From: Bradyrhizobium australiense
GTDB taxonomy: Bacteria > Pseudomonadota > Alphaproteobacteria > Rhizobiales > Xanthobacteraceae
DNA length: 64,000 nt
Direction: 5' to 3'
Assembly: GCF_013114825.1 (NCBI RefSeq)
Contig: NZ_JAAVLX010000004.1
Location: 186,001 to 250,000, forward strand
Both the position numbers and the translations under genes were made by a program. Below, one piece after another: positions 51,085 to 60,324 of this stretch (the stretch's first letter is position 1; every line of letters begins with the position of its first letter). Under the pieces are notes generated by a model, which saw nothing but the letters and a program-made list of their open reading frames with translations, searched no databases and was not told the origin of the DNA.

Positions 51085-52446
51085 ATGTTCGACAAGATCC
51101 TCATAGCCAATCGCGGCGAAATCGCGTTGCGCGTGCTGCGCGCGTGCAAGGAACTCGGCATCAACACCGTTGCGGTGCATTCCACCGCCGACGCCGATGC
51201 CATGCACGTGCGGCTCGCTGACGAGAGCGTCTGCATCGGGCCGCCGCCGTCAAAGGACTCCTATCTCAACATCCCTGCTTTGCTCGCGGCCTGCGAGATC
51301 ACGGGCGCCGATGCCGTGCATCCCGGCTACGGCTTTCTTTCCGAGAATGCCCGCTTCGCCGAAATCCTCGCCGAGCACAATCTGCATTTCATCGGCCCGA
51401 AGGCCGAGCACATCCGCCTAATGGGCGACAAGATCGAGGCCAAGAAGACCGCCAAGAGGCTCGGCATTCCGGTGGTGCCCGGCTCCGACGGCGCGGTCTC
51501 CTCCGACGACGACGCGCTGGCGATCGGCAGGTCGATCGGCTTCCCGGTGCTGGTGAAGGCTGCCGCCGGCGGCGGCGGGCGCGGCATGAAGGTGGCGCGC
51601 ACCGCCGACGACCTGATGCTCGCACTGTCCACCGCCTCCAATGAGGCGAAATCCGCTTTCGGCGACGCCTCGGTCTACCTCGAAAAATATCTGCAGAAGC
51701 CGCGCCACATCGAGATCCAGATTCTCGGCGATGGCCGTGGCGGTGCGATCCATCTCGGCGAGCGCGATTGCTCGCTGCAGCGCCGGCACCAGAAGGTTTG
51801 GGAAGAAGGCCCCTCGCCGGTTCTCGCCGCCGCCGCCCGCGCCAAGATCGGCGAGACCTGCGCCAAGGCTATGCGGGACATGAAATATCTCGGCGTCGGC
51901 ACCATCGAATTTCTCTATGAGGATGGCGAGTTCTACTTCATCGAGATGAACACCCGCATCCAGGTTGAGCATCCCGTCACCGAGAGCATCACCGATATCG
52001 ACCTCGTGCTGGAGCAAATCCGCATCGCCGCCGGCGGCGACCTGCCCGCAAAGCAGGAAGAGATCGCCATCATCGGCCATGCCATCGAATGCCGCGTCAA
52101 TGCGGAAAACCCGCAGACCTTCCGCCCCTCGCCCGGCAAGATTACGCAATTCCATCCGCCCGGCGGGCTCGGCGTGCGGATCGATTCCGCCGTTTATCAG
52201 GGTTACGTCATTCCGCCCTATTATGATTCATTGGTCGGCAAGCTGATCGTGCACGGCAAGACCCGCGCCGAATGCCTGATGCGGCTGCGCCGGGCGCTCG
52301 ACGAGATGGTGGTTGACGGCATAGAAACCACCCTGCCGCTATTCCGGGCGCTAGTCCGGGAGACCGATATCATCAACGGCGACTACCACATTCACTGGCT
52401 CGAGCAGTACCTCGCCGGCCAGCCCGTGGACGGCAAGCTGCCATAG
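51085..52446 (+). CDS. accC: Acetyl-CoA carboxylase biotin carboxylase subunit
   Basis: A 453-residue ATP-grasp enzyme that carboxylates biotin on AccB with bicarbonate and ATP. The N-terminal domain has [15 protein letters not shown]; the ATP-grasp glycine-rich loop is [13 protein letters not shown] and the metal/catalytic block is [14 protein letters not shown]. The C-terminal domain ends with the usual [12 protein letters not shown]. Length is standard. In most alphaproteobacteria aat follows directly; here aat is 11.2 kb away. Confidence 0.98.
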   Translation: MFDKILIANRGEIALRVLRACKELGINTVAVHSTADADAMHVRLADESVCIGPPPSKDSYLNIPALLAACEITGADAVHPGYGFLSENARFAEILAEHNLHFIGPKAEHIRLMGDKIEAKKTAKRLGIPVVPGSDGAVSSDDDALAIGRSIGFPVLVKAAAGGGGRGMKVARTADDLMLALSTASNEAKSAFGDASVYLEKYLQKPRHIEIQILGDGRGGAIHLGERDCSLQRRHQKVWEEGPSPVLAAAARAKIGETCAKAMRDMKYLGVGTIEFLYEDGEFYFIEMNTRIQVEHPVTESITDIDLVLEQIRIAAGGDLPAKQEEIAIIGHAIECRVNAENPQTFRPSPGKITQFHPPGGLGVRIDSAVYQGYVIPPYYDSLVGKLIVHGKTRAECLMRLRRALDEMVVDGIETTLPLFRALVRETDIINGDYHIHWLEQYLAGQPVDGKLP

Positions 52447-52537
52447 CTGCCTCAGATGTCCACCGGCAATGGAACCAATTGGACCCTCGCGCATTATGGG
52501 ATGCTGGGGTCCCTTTTGGCAGGGCGGTTTCGTCTTT

Positions 52538-54085
52538 ATGAACCGAGATCTTGTGACCGCTGATGCTCAGCGCCGGCGCGCCATGGGACAAATCCTGCTG
52601 CTCGCCGCGGCATTGTTGGTGCTGGTGGCCATCAGCGCCGCTTCGGTCGTGCTCGTCAACGAAGCGCGAAAAGCCAATGCTTCCGTGGTTCGCACCGTCG
52701 AGGTTGAAAATCACCTCAACGCCTTGCTGCTGGAGATACGGCGGGCCGAAAGCGGCGCCCGGGGTTATCTCTTGACCTCGGGACCGGAGTTTCTCCGCGA
52801 CCACGATTCTGCCGTGTCCAATATCCTGCCCTATCTCGAAAAGCTGGAGCGATTGACCGGCGACAACGCCGCCCAGGTCGAATACTTAAGGAAGCTGCGG
52901 CCGGCGATCGAGACCCGCCTCGGCCAATTCGCCAGAGAGATGAACTTCGTCAAGCAGGGCGATCCCCAGAGTGCCACCGCCGTGGTACGCGAAGCGGCTG
53001 CCGGCGATACGAGCACGATCATCCGCGATGTCGCACAGGCAATGCGGGCCGAGGAAGATCGGCTTTTTCTGGCACGCACCGTGACCGCAGACCGCACCCA
53101 GCAGCTAGCCTCGCTGGTGACGGTAGCGGGATCGGGCCTCGTGATCGCGCTCGCGGGAATTTCAATTTTTCTGGTGCGACGCTCGTCGCGCGCCCGCGAC
53201 GAGGCCGAGACGCAATTGCGCGACAGCAATCTCAATCTCGAGACCACCATCGACGAGCGCACCGCCGACCTGCGCGAGGCCAATGACGAAATCCAGCGCT
53301 TCGCCTACATCGTCAGCCACGATCTGCGCTCGCCGCTCGTGAACATTATGGGCTTCACCAGCGAGCTGGAGGAATTGCGCGGCGACATCTTCAAACGCAT
53401 CGCAGCGCTTTCCCGAGTGCAATCCGAAGCGCCGCCCGCCCCGGAAAACGCCACCGACACTGCTGAGCCCGTACTCGAGGGTCCTGACAAGAAGCTCTCG
53501 GAGGATTTCTCCGAGGCGCTCAGCTTCATCAAGTCATCGATCGGCAAGATGGACCGGCTGATATCGGCGATCCTTAATCTCACCCGCGAGGGGCGGCGCG
53601 AGTTCGAACCGGTCTGGATCGATACCAGGGAGCTGATCGATGGCATCGTGGCGACCGTGGCGCATCAAGCCGCAGAAGCCCAAGCCGAGATCCGGATCGA
53701 CGCATTGCCGAATATCGTCAGCGATCGCCTTGCGCTGGAGCAGATATTCTCCAATCTGATCGACAATGCGCTCAAATATCTCAAGACCGGCGTCCCCGGC
53801 GAAATCACGGTTCGCGGCCGCACCAAGCTCGGCTTTGCGATTTTCGAGATATCTGACAATGGCCGCGGCATCGATCCGAAGGACCATCAACGCATTTTCG
53901 ATTTATTCCGCCGCGCCGGAACCCAGGACAAGCCGGGACAAGGCATCGGACTTGCCCATGTCCGCGCCTTGGTGCGCCGCCTGGGAGGAACCATGTCGGT
54001 TGCGTCGGAACTTCACCAGGGCAGCACATTCACGATCACGCTGCCTATCAATTGGCCAGCGGGTAACCGGAACATACGGACATGA
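52538..54085 (+). CDS. CHASE3-domain sensor histidine kinase
   Basis: A 515-residue membrane kinase. Two helices (about residues 16-40 and 185-210) flank a periplasmic CHASE3-like domain (VENHLNALLLEIRRAESGARGYLLTSG). A coiled-coil linker leads to a HisKA domain with phospho-His in SHDLRSPL (H261) and a HATPase_c domain (NALKYL, DNGRGID, GQGIGLAHV). A roughly 50-residue insertion separates the H box helix from the second dimerisation helix. The kinase type resembles those paired with Rcp1-like regulators. The ATG overlaps the next gene's start by ATGA at its end; the signal is unknown. Confidence 0.9.
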   Translation: MNRDLVTADAQRRRAMGQILLLAAALLVLVAISAASVVLVNEARKANASVVRTVEVENHLNALLLEIRRAESGARGYLLTSGPEFLRDHDSAVSNILPYLEKLERLTGDNAAQVEYLRKLRPAIETRLGQFAREMNFVKQGDPQSATAVVREAAAGDTSTIIRDVAQAMRAEEDRLFLARTVTADRTQQLASLVTVAGSGLVIALAGISIFLVRRSSRARDEAETQLRDSNLNLETTIDERTADLREANDEIQRFAYIVSHDLRSPLVNIMGFTSELEELRGDIFKRIAALSRVQSEAPPAPENATDTAEPVLEGPDKKLSEDFSEALSFIKSSIGKMDRLISAILNLTREGRREFEPVWIDTRELIDGIVATVAHQAAEAQAEIRIDALPNIVSDRLALEQIFSNLIDNALKYLKTGVPGEITVRGRTKLGFAIFEISDNGRGIDPKDHQRIFDLFRRAGTQDKPGQGIGLAHVRALVRRLGGTMSVASELHQGSTFTITLPINWPAGNRNIRT

Positions 54086-54522
54086 GCAATCCAGTCACCA
54101 TCATCATGATCGAGGACGACGAGGGCCATGCTCGCCTGATCGAGCGGAATATACGCCGATCCGGTGTCAATAATGAGATAATACCGTTCACCAGCGGTAC
54201 AGAAGCGCTGAACTACCTGTTCGGCAAGGACGGGACGGGCCTCGACCACAAGGGCGGCGCGCTCCTGATCCTGCTCGATCTCAACTTGCCCGATACGTCC
54301 GGCATCGACATTCTGAAGCGGGTCAAGGAAAACCAGTATCTCAAGACCACGCCGGTCGTCGTGCTGACCACGACCGACGACTCCCAGGAGATCAAGCGCT
54401 GCTACGAACTCGGTTGCAACGTCTACATCACCAAGCCCGTGAACTACGAAAGCTTCGCCAACGCCATTCGCCAGCTCGGTCTGTTCTTCTCCGTCATTCA
54501 GGTCCCTCCGGCCGCCATATGA
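54082..54522 (+). CDS. Single-domain (Rcp1-like) response regulator
   Basis: A 146-residue receiver domain alone. Acidic pocket IEDDE, phosphorylation Asp at residue 66 in ILLDLNLPDTSG, and conserved Thr/Lys in LTTTDD and YITKPV. The long alpha-4 side and KENQYLKTTPVVVLT are the Rcp1/phytochrome-associated style. It has no output domain, so it likely passes phosphate on or acts by binding. It overlaps both neighbours by 4 bp, tying the three genes together. Confidence 0.93.
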   Translation: MSNPVTIIMIEDDEGHARLIERNIRRSGVNNEIIPFTSGTEALNYLFGKDGTGLDHKGGALLILLDLNLPDTSGIDILKRVKENQYLKTTPVVVLTTTDDSQEIKRCYELGCNVYITKPVNYESFANAIRQLGLFFSVIQVPPAAI

Positions 54523-55613
54523 AACCCGCGACGCCGACACTGCTCTATATCGATGACGACGCCGGGCTGGCCCGGCTGGTCGACCGCGGCCTGACACGGG
54601 CCGGCTTCAAGGTCGTACACGCAGCGAGTGGCGAAGAAGGGCTGGCGCGGCTGGCGCAAGGCGGTATCGACGTGATTGCGCTCGACCAGTACATGCCAGG
54701 GCTCGACGGCCTCGAAACGCTGGAAAGGATCATGGCGATCGCGGACGCCCCGCCGGTGGTGTTCGTGACCGCCGCGCAGGATTCGGCGATTGCCGTCACG
54801 GCTCTAAAGGCCGGTGCCGCCGACTATCTCGTCAAGGATACGCAGGGCGATTTCATTCCGCTGCTTCAGGTCGCAATGGACGGCGCGCTCCGGCAGGCCG
54901 AGCTTCAACGGGCCCGCGACGAGGCCGAAGCCGAGGTTCACGCCTCGCGCGACCGCTATGCGGCGCTCGCTGCTGAGCGCGAAGTGCTGCTGCGCGAAGT
55001 CAATCACCGTGTCGGCAACTCTTTGCAGATCATTGCCTCGCTCTTGCACCTGCAGGCCAATTCGGCAACCCAGGAGGACGTCAAGGCGGCGCTGACCAGT
55101 GCGATGGGCCGCGTCGCCGCCGTCGCGCAGGTGCATCGCCGTCTCTACACCTCGCACGATCTCAAGAGCGTGCTCTTGAACCAGTATCTCGAAGCCCTGC
55201 TGGAAGATCTCCGCCGTTCGGCCGAGGGCAACAAGATGTCACGGCTGACGCTCAAGGCCGAACCGATCGAGATCGACCCCGACCGTGCGGTGGCGATCGG
55301 CATCATTGTCAACGAACTGGTGATGAACGCCGTCAAATACGCCTATCCGGACGGCGCCGGTCCCATTCACGTCGAGCTCAAGCCCGAAGGCGAAGACCTC
55401 GTGGTCGCGATCGCGGACGACGGCGTCGGCCTCAACGCCAAGTCAGACCCGCGCTCCACCGGCATGGGACAACGCATCGTGAGCGCGATGGCCGCCAAGC
55501 TGGACGCCAGTGCCGAGCGCGATCCCAACCACCACGGCACCAGAATCGTGCTGCGCTTCCGCCGCGTCCCGGCGGCGCCGCCGCCGAAATCGACCAACGC
55601 GGCGGCGAGTTAG
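54519..55613 (+). CDS. Response regulator-histidine kinase hybrid (HisKA_2 type)
   Basis: A 364-residue cytosolic protein. Residues 1-125 form a receiver (IDDDAGLARL, Asp 56 in ALDQYMPGLDG, TAAQDS), followed by a coiled-coil and a HisKA_2 kinase domain (phospho-His 163 in REVNHRVGNSLQIIASLL) and a HATPase (NELVMNAVKYAYPDG, DDGVGL). This family is common in alphaproteobacteria and feeds regulators such as PhyR of the general stress response. The ATG overlaps the upstream regulator stop (ATGA). It is convergent with the IclR gene. Confidence 0.92.
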   Translation: MKPATPTLLYIDDDAGLARLVDRGLTRAGFKVVHAASGEEGLARLAQGGIDVIALDQYMPGLDGLETLERIMAIADAPPVVFVTAAQDSAIAVTALKAGAADYLVKDTQGDFIPLLQVAMDGALRQAELQRARDEAEAEVHASRDRYAALAAEREVLLREVNHRVGNSLQIIASLLHLQANSATQEDVKAALTSAMGRVAAVAQVHRRLYTSHDLKSVLLNQYLEALLEDLRRSAEGNKMSRLTLKAEPIEIDPDRAVAIGIIVNELVMNAVKYAYPDGAGPIHVELKPEGEDLVVAIADDGVGLNAKSDPRSTGMGQRIVSAMAAKLDASAERDPNHHGTRIVLRFRRVPAAPPPKSTNAAAS

Positions 55614-55614
55614 G

Positions 55615-56403
55615 CTAGTACCGTGCCGTCGCCGCTTCGATCGCCCGCGCAGCCGAGACAAGAACGTCCGCCACCTCGATCGCGCGGCGCGGGATCAACC
55701 TGTTTCGGATGGCGGAGAGCGTAATCGCGGCGGCGGGCTGACCGTCCGGGGTCCGGATCCAGGCCGAAATCGACTTCGTTCCCTGCACCAGGCCGACGTC
55801 GCGCAGATTGTAGCCCCGGCGGCGCGCGAGCTGGATTTGGCCGAGCACCGTGGCCGCATCCGTCCGGTAAGCACCCAACCGCGTTTCGTTGGCGAGCACG
55901 ATCTTGCGCGCCTCTGCCGACGGCATGGCAGCCAGGATCGCCACCCCAGCGCTGCTGACGCCCAAGGGACGCCGTACACCGACTTCGATCGACAACACCT
56001 GGATCGGATAGCTGCCGATGCGGCGCGCGACGCACAAGGTGTCGAGCCCGGTGCGCACCGTCAGAAACAGGGTATCGCCGAGCTGTGCAGACGCCGCCGC
56101 GAGATGCGGCTCGGCTGCAATCAACAGTGGCGAGCGCGACGGACGCGCCAGCGCCAGTTCGGGCACCTGGCGGCCGACCACATAATTTCCCGTCCGCTCG
56201 CTGCGCTCGACAATCCCTTCCTCGATCAGCACATGCACGATGCGATGGACCGTAGGGCGAGCGAGCGAGGTCGCCTGCACGACTTCAGCCAGAGGTACGC
56301 CTCTTTCGCCGCCGACCGCGAGCGTCCGCAGCACGGCTAACGCGCGACGGATCGCCTGCCCACCCTGTAGCGGCCCCTGCGACTTTAACCGACCGTTCGT
56401 CAT
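55615..56403 (-). CDS. IclR-family transcriptional regulator
   Basis: A 262-residue regulator with an N-terminal winged helix-turn-helix (about residues 20-75, VPLAEVVQATSLARPTVHRIVHVLIE without long runs) and a C-terminal IclR effector domain (DTLFLTVRTGLDTLCVARR onward) that binds small organic acids. It is divergent from the binding-protein gene of the catabolic operon, with 170 bp between. A perfect 8-bp-arm palindrome lies 14 bp upstream of its ATG, good evidence for autoregulation. Start at MTNGRLKSQ. Most likely the operon's local regulator. Confidence 0.9.
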   Translation of the reverse strand: MTNGRLKSQGPLQGGQAIRRALAVLRTLAVGGERGVPLAEVVQATSLARPTVHRIVHVLIEEGIVERSERTGNYVVGRQVPELALARPSRSPLLIAAEPHLAAASAQLGDTLFLTVRTGLDTLCVARRIGSYPIQVLSIEVGVRRPLGVSSAGVAILAAMPSAEARKIVLANETRLGAYRTDAATVLGQIQLARRRGYNLRDVGLVQGTKSISAWIRTPDGQPAAAITLSAIRNRLIPRRAIEVADVLVSAARAIEAATARY

Positions 56404-56409
56404 ACGCCT

Positions 56410-56433
56410 TGTCCACTGTCCACAATGTGGACA
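56410..56433. promoter_or_regulatory. Putative IclR operator
   Basis: TGTCCACA-A-TGTGGACA (56417-56433) is a perfect palindrome with 8-bp arms. A direct TGTCCAC copy abuts it at 56410-56416. It lies just before the IclR start codon and upstream of the catabolic operon, the usual place for an IclR-family binding site. Confidence 0.7.
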
Positions 56434-56573
56434 AAAACACCACAATTTGGTCGACAGCGAAAGGGCCGCGCGCAAGATCGCCGGCGCGGAACAACACATG
56501 CGCATGCTGCTGGGACGGGGCTCGCGCAAAACAAGAATGTAGCGGCAGGTGTGCCGCTTTTCGGGAGAATGCG

Positions 56574-57551
56574 ATGAAATTTTTCGCGATCGCAGGCGTC
56601 GCGCTGGCGGCACTGTTCACGATAGCGTTGAACACACCGGCAGACGCCCAGCAGTGGCCGGCGCGGCAGGTACGGCTGATCGTGCCATATCCCGCCGGCG
56701 GCAATGTCGATAGCGCCGCGCGTGTCATCGCCGACAGGCTGCAGGCGAAGCTCGGCCAGCCTTTCATCGTGGAAAACAAGGCCGGAGCCGGCGGCCTGAT
56801 CGCCGGCGAGGCGTTCGCGAAAATGCCGCCCGACGGCTACGCCCTGTTCGTCGGCGCAAACGGTCCCGTGCTGTTCGCGCCCGAGATCGCCAAGCGCGAG
56901 GCCTATAACTGGAAGCGGGATTTCGTTCCCATCACCTCGATTACGATGACGCCGCTGGTGCTCGAAGTGCACCCGTCGGTGCAGGCGAACGACCTGAAGG
57001 AATTCATCGATCTTGCGCGCCGCGATCCGGGCAAGCTGACGATGGCCTCGCCCGGCCAGGGCACCACCAACCATCTGCTCAGCGAACTCATGCAGTCGAC
57101 GCTGGGCCTGCAATGGCTGACGGTGCATTACCGCGGCAACGCGCCCGCTCTCAACGATCTGATCGGTGGACAGGTACAGTTTGCCCTCGACCAGATTTCG
57201 GTCGGATTGCCTTCGATCAAGAGCGGCATGCTGCGTGCGCTGGCCGTCACCGGCAGCCATCGCGCCTCCTGGCTGCCGGATGTCCCGACTTTCACTGAAC
57301 TCGGCTACAAGGACTTTGACGGCCAGACTTTTACCGGCCTGTTCGCGCCCGCACGCACGCCGGCTGAGATCGTGACCAAGCTCCACGACACCCTCGCGGA
57401 GATCCTGAAAGATCCCGCCATCGTCGAGAAGTTCAACGCACTCGGCGCCGAGGCCGTATCGATGACTCCGGCCGAGTTCACGAGCTACCTCGAACGCGAG
57501 GACGCCAAGTGGATTCCCATCGTCCGCAAGGCGAACATCAAGGCTGATTGA
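56574..57551 (+). CDS. Tripartite-tricarboxylate-type (Bug/TctC) substrate-binding protein
   Basis: A 325-residue periplasmic binding protein. Signal peptide ends at ADAQQ; the mature start WPARQVRLIVPYPAGGNVDSAARV and ENKAGAGGLIAGEAFA are the Bug family pattern. These bind carboxylates or aromatic acids and often lie in catabolic clusters where the membrane partner (TctAB) is missing, as here. It heads a plus-strand operon of six genes and likely senses or delivers the substrate. Start ATG after GGGAG. Its stop codon overlaps the region just before the next gene. Confidence 0.92.
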   Translation: MKFFAIAGVALAALFTIALNTPADAQQWPARQVRLIVPYPAGGNVDSAARVIADRLQAKLGQPFIVENKAGAGGLIAGEAFAKMPPDGYALFVGANGPVLFAPEIAKREAYNWKRDFVPITSITMTPLVLEVHPSVQANDLKEFIDLARRDPGKLTMASPGQGTTNHLLSELMQSTLGLQWLTVHYRGNAPALNDLIGGQVQFALDQISVGLPSIKSGMLRALAVTGSHRASWLPDVPTFTELGYKDFDGQTFTGLFAPARTPAEIVTKLHDTLAEILKDPAIVEKFNALGAEAVSMTPAEFTSYLEREDAKWIPIVRKANIKAD

Positions 57552-57562
57552 AGCACATCCCG

Positions 57563-58180
57563 ATGCGGATCGATCCTGCATATCTCGACGCTGAGACGGC
57601 GTATCGGCTGATCACCGGGGTCGTGGTGCCCCGCCCGATTGCCTGGGTGACCAGCCTGTCGAGCGGCGGGGTGCTCAACCTCGCCCCGTTCTCTGCGTTC
57701 ACGTTCGTTTCGCCGAAGCCGCCGATGCTTGCCATCAGCGTCGGCCGCAAGGGTGGAATCTACAAGGATACCGCTCAGAACATCCTCAACAACGAAGAGT
57801 ATGTCGTTCACATCGCGGACTCCAGCCTGATGACGGCGGTGCACGAGAGCTCCACCGAACACCCGCCCGACGTCAGCGAGGTCGAGGAGTTGCGGCTTTC
57901 GACGTTGCCGGGAGAGCGGATCAAGGTCCCTCGTCTCGCGGCCGCGCCGATTGCGATGGAATGCCGCTTCCGCCAGTGCCTCGAATTCGGCGAAACCCGC
58001 AGCCGGCTCATCGTCGGCGAAGTGCTGGTCTTCCACATCAGGGATGGCCTTTTGAACAACGGCAAGATCGAAACCGAGGCGCTCGATCCGATCGCCCGCA
58101 TCGCAGGTCCGCGTTACGCCAAGCTCGGTGAGATCGTCACCTTAAAACCCGTGTTCCAGACTTCGAAAACTGAATCCTGA
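57563..58180 (+). CDS. Flavin reductase family protein
   Basis: A 205-residue FMN-binding split-barrel protein (flavin reductase-like). Typical parts: VVPRPIAWVTSLSSGGVLNLAPFSAFT and PPMLAISVGRKGG, then FGETRSRLIVGEVLVFHI. Such proteins reduce FMN/FAD for a partner monooxygenase or act alone in ring reductions. I use the ATG at 57563; a TTG at 57548 overlapping the previous stop would extend it by five residues. It is the second gene of the IclR-controlled operon. No monooxygenase is seen in the operon. Confidence 0.88.
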   Translation: MRIDPAYLDAETAYRLITGVVVPRPIAWVTSLSSGGVLNLAPFSAFTFVSPKPPMLAISVGRKGGIYKDTAQNILNNEEYVVHIADSSLMTAVHESSTEHPPDVSEVEELRLSTLPGERIKVPRLAAAPIAMECRFRQCLEFGETRSRLIVGEVLVFHIRDGLLNNGKIETEALDPIARIAGPRYAKLGEIVTLKPVFQTSKTES

Positions 58181-58227
58181 AGCGGGCCGGTGCCATCGCG
58201 CGCCGCGCTGATCCGGAGACCGATCGC

Positions 58228-59082
58228 ATGCATCTTCTGAGCTATCTTGCAAACGGTAAGCCGCGCTTTGGCGCGAGCATCCCAGGCGGGGTCGTCGACC
58301 TGACCGAACGAACCGAGTTTACCGACCTGCGGGCGCTGATCGCCGAGGGCGGACTGGATAGCGCGCGTCAGGCGATTGCCGGGCAGAAGCCAGACCATGC
58401 ACTCGATGATCTCACGCTGCTGCCACCGATCCCGGCTCCGGAAAAGCTCTGGTGCATCGGCGTCAACTACAGGGATCGCAACGCCGAGTACAAGGACAAT
58501 TCGGACCTGCCGAAATATCCGAGCCTGTTCGTCCGCAATCCCTCCTCTATCGTCGGCTCCGGCCAGCCGATCGAGAAGCCGAAGGTCTCCGAACAGCTCG
58601 ACTATGAAGGCGAGCTTGTGATCGTGATCGGCAAGCAAGGCCGGCACATCCCGCGCGAGCGCGCATGGGAGCACATCTTCGGCATGACGCTGTGTAACGA
58701 GGGCAGCGTTCGCGACTGGCTGCACCACGGCAAGTTCAACGTCACCCAGGGCAAGAATTTCGACCGCTCGGGCAGCATCGGCCCGTGGATCGTCACGTCA
58801 GACGAATGCGATCCGCGCGGGCCGCATGATATCATCACCCGCGTCAACGGCGAGGTTCGCCAGAGCGACTCCACCGAGCGGCTGATGTTCCCGTTCGATT
58901 ACCTGATCGCCTATCTCTCCACCTTTGCCACCTTAAAACCCGGCGACATGATCGCGACCGGTACCCCGACCGGGGCGGGCGCCCGTTTCACGCCGCCGCG
59001 CTGGCTCAAGGTCGGCGACATCGTCGAGGTGGAGTCCGGAAAAATCGGCATCCTTCGCAACATCGTGGCGGCGGAGCAATAG
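58228..59082 (+). CDS. Fumarylacetoacetate hydrolase (FAH) family protein
   Basis: A 284-residue FAH-fold hydrolase/isomerase. An N-terminal small domain (LLSYLANGKPRFGASI) precedes the catalytic fold with YEGELVIVIGK (metal carboxylates), FGMTLCNEGSVRD (family: YTIFNDVSARD) and ATGTPTGAG (usual ATGTPxGVG). These enzymes hydrolyse or decarboxylate ring-cleavage products. The metal ligands of the FAH fold appear present. It lies 47 bp after the flavin reductase and 3 bp before the hydratase-like gene, a pair often seen in meta-cleavage pathways. Confidence 0.92.
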   Translation: MHLLSYLANGKPRFGASIPGGVVDLTERTEFTDLRALIAEGGLDSARQAIAGQKPDHALDDLTLLPPIPAPEKLWCIGVNYRDRNAEYKDNSDLPKYPSLFVRNPSSIVGSGQPIEKPKVSEQLDYEGELVIVIGKQGRHIPRERAWEHIFGMTLCNEGSVRDWLHHGKFNVTQGKNFDRSGSIGPWIVTSDECDPRGPHDIITRVNGEVRQSDSTERLMFPFDYLIAYLSTFATLKPGDMIATGTPTGAGARFTPPRWLKVGDIVEVESGKIGILRNIVAAEQ

Positions 59083-59085
59083 CCG

Positions 59086-59889
59086 ATGCTCGATCAACAA
59101 ACCGTAGAACGACTGGCACAGCGCCTCGATGACGCCGAGCGCAGCAAATCGCTGATCAGAGCATTCACGCGCGAATATCCGGATCTCACGATCGAGGACG
59201 CCTACGCCATTCAGCGCGCCTGGACCAAGCTGCAGCTCTCCCGCGGCCGCATCATCAGGGGCCACAAGATCGGCCTGACATCGAAAGCGATGCAGAACGC
59301 CGTCGGTATTTCCGAGCCGGACTACGGCGTGCTGTTTGCGGACATGTTCTATCCCGACTCCTCGGCGATCCCGTTCGACCGTTTTCGCGCACCCCGCATC
59401 GAGGTCGAACTGGCCTTCGTCCTGAAGACGCCGTTGAAAGGCCCGGATTGCACGCTGTTCGACGTGCTCAACGCCGCCGATTACGTCACGCCGGCGCTCG
59501 AAATCCTGGAAACCCGCATGCATCGCGTCGATCCCGAGACGAAGGCGCCGCGCAAGGTGATGGATACGATCTCCGACAATGCCGCGAATGCCGCGCTGGT
59601 CGTCGGCGGCCGGCCCATTCGGCCGCTCGACGCGGACCTGCGCTGGATCGGCGCGCTGCTGTTCCGCAACGGCCAGATCGAAGAGACCGGCATCGCCGCC
59701 GGCGTGCTCAATCACCCCGCCAACGGCGTAGCCTGGCTCGCCGATCGGTTGGCTGCGCAGGACGAGTATCTCGAAGCCGGCGAAGTAGTGCTGGCGGGAT
59801 CGTTTACCCGGCCGGTCGAGATCGCCAGGGGCGACACATTTCATGCCGATTACGGGAAGTTCGGATCGGTGTCCTGCCAGTTCGTCTGA
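59086..59889 (+). CDS. hpaH: 2-oxo-hept-3-ene-1,7-dioate hydratase-like protein (HpaH/MhpD family)
   Basis: A 267-residue FAH-superfamily hydratase. The HpaH/MhpD hallmarks are [29 protein letters not shown] and the metal site EVELAF; it ends with the characteristic [13 protein letters not shown]. In homoprotocatechuate degradation this step hydrates 2-oxohept-3-enedioate before aldolase cleavage. No aldolase or dioxygenase gene is in the operon, so the true substrate may differ. It starts 3 bp after the FAH gene. Confidence 0.88.
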   Translation: MLDQQTVERLAQRLDDAERSKSLIRAFTREYPDLTIEDAYAIQRAWTKLQLSRGRIIRGHKIGLTSKAMQNAVGISEPDYGVLFADMFYPDSSAIPFDRFRAPRIEVELAFVLKTPLKGPDCTLFDVLNAADYVTPALEILETRMHRVDPETKAPRKVMDTISDNAANAALVVGGRPIRPLDADLRWIGALLFRNGQIEETGIAAGVLNHPANGVAWLADRLAAQDEYLEAGEVVLAGSFTRPVEIARGDTFHADYGKFGSVSCQFV

Positions 59890-59918
59890 ACAAGAATCAT
59901 CCCGGAGGGAGAGCAGCG

Positions 59919-60302
59919 ATGACAAGGCGCAAGAGCATTCACATCGGCGAATTCAAGCACGCCAACCCCATTCCCAACGCCTGCCGCATCGGCAATCTCC
60001 TGATGTCCGGCGTCATTCTCGGCCGCGACCCCGCCACCGGCGCGATGCCGGAGCGCATCGAAGACCAATGCGCCAATATGTTCGCGCACATGAAGTCCAT
60101 CGTGGAGGCCGGCGGCGGCACGACGGATGACATCATCAAGATGACGGTGTGGCTGCAGGACCGCAATCAGCGCGCGCCAGTCAATACCGAATGGCTGAAG
60201 ATGTTTCCCGACGAGCATTCTCGCCCTGCCCGCCACGCGTTGCAAATGGACATGGAGAACGGCGCGCTCGTGCAATGCGATTTCACCGCCGTGATCGGCT
60301 GA
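59919..60302 (+). CDS. RidA/YjgF-family protein
   Basis: A 127-residue RidA-fold protein. Core pieces are GNLLMSGVILGRDPATGAMP, ANMFAHMKSIVEAGGGTTDDIIKMTVWL and the C-terminal RPARHALQM; the catalytic Arg of imine deaminases appears in HSRPARHAL. Some members are 2-aminomuconate deaminases or enamine hydrolases in aromatic amine breakdown, which would fit this operon. The start ATG at 59919 has GGAGGGA upstream. It lies 29 bp after the hydratase gene. Confidence 0.9.
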   Translation: MTRRKSIHIGEFKHANPIPNACRIGNLLMSGVILGRDPATGAMPERIEDQCANMFAHMKSIVEAGGGTTDDIIKMTVWLQDRNQRAPVNTEWLKMFPDEHSRPARHALQMDMENGALVQCDFTAVIG

Positions 60303-60324
60303 GCGCCCTGACAAGGAATCCAAA

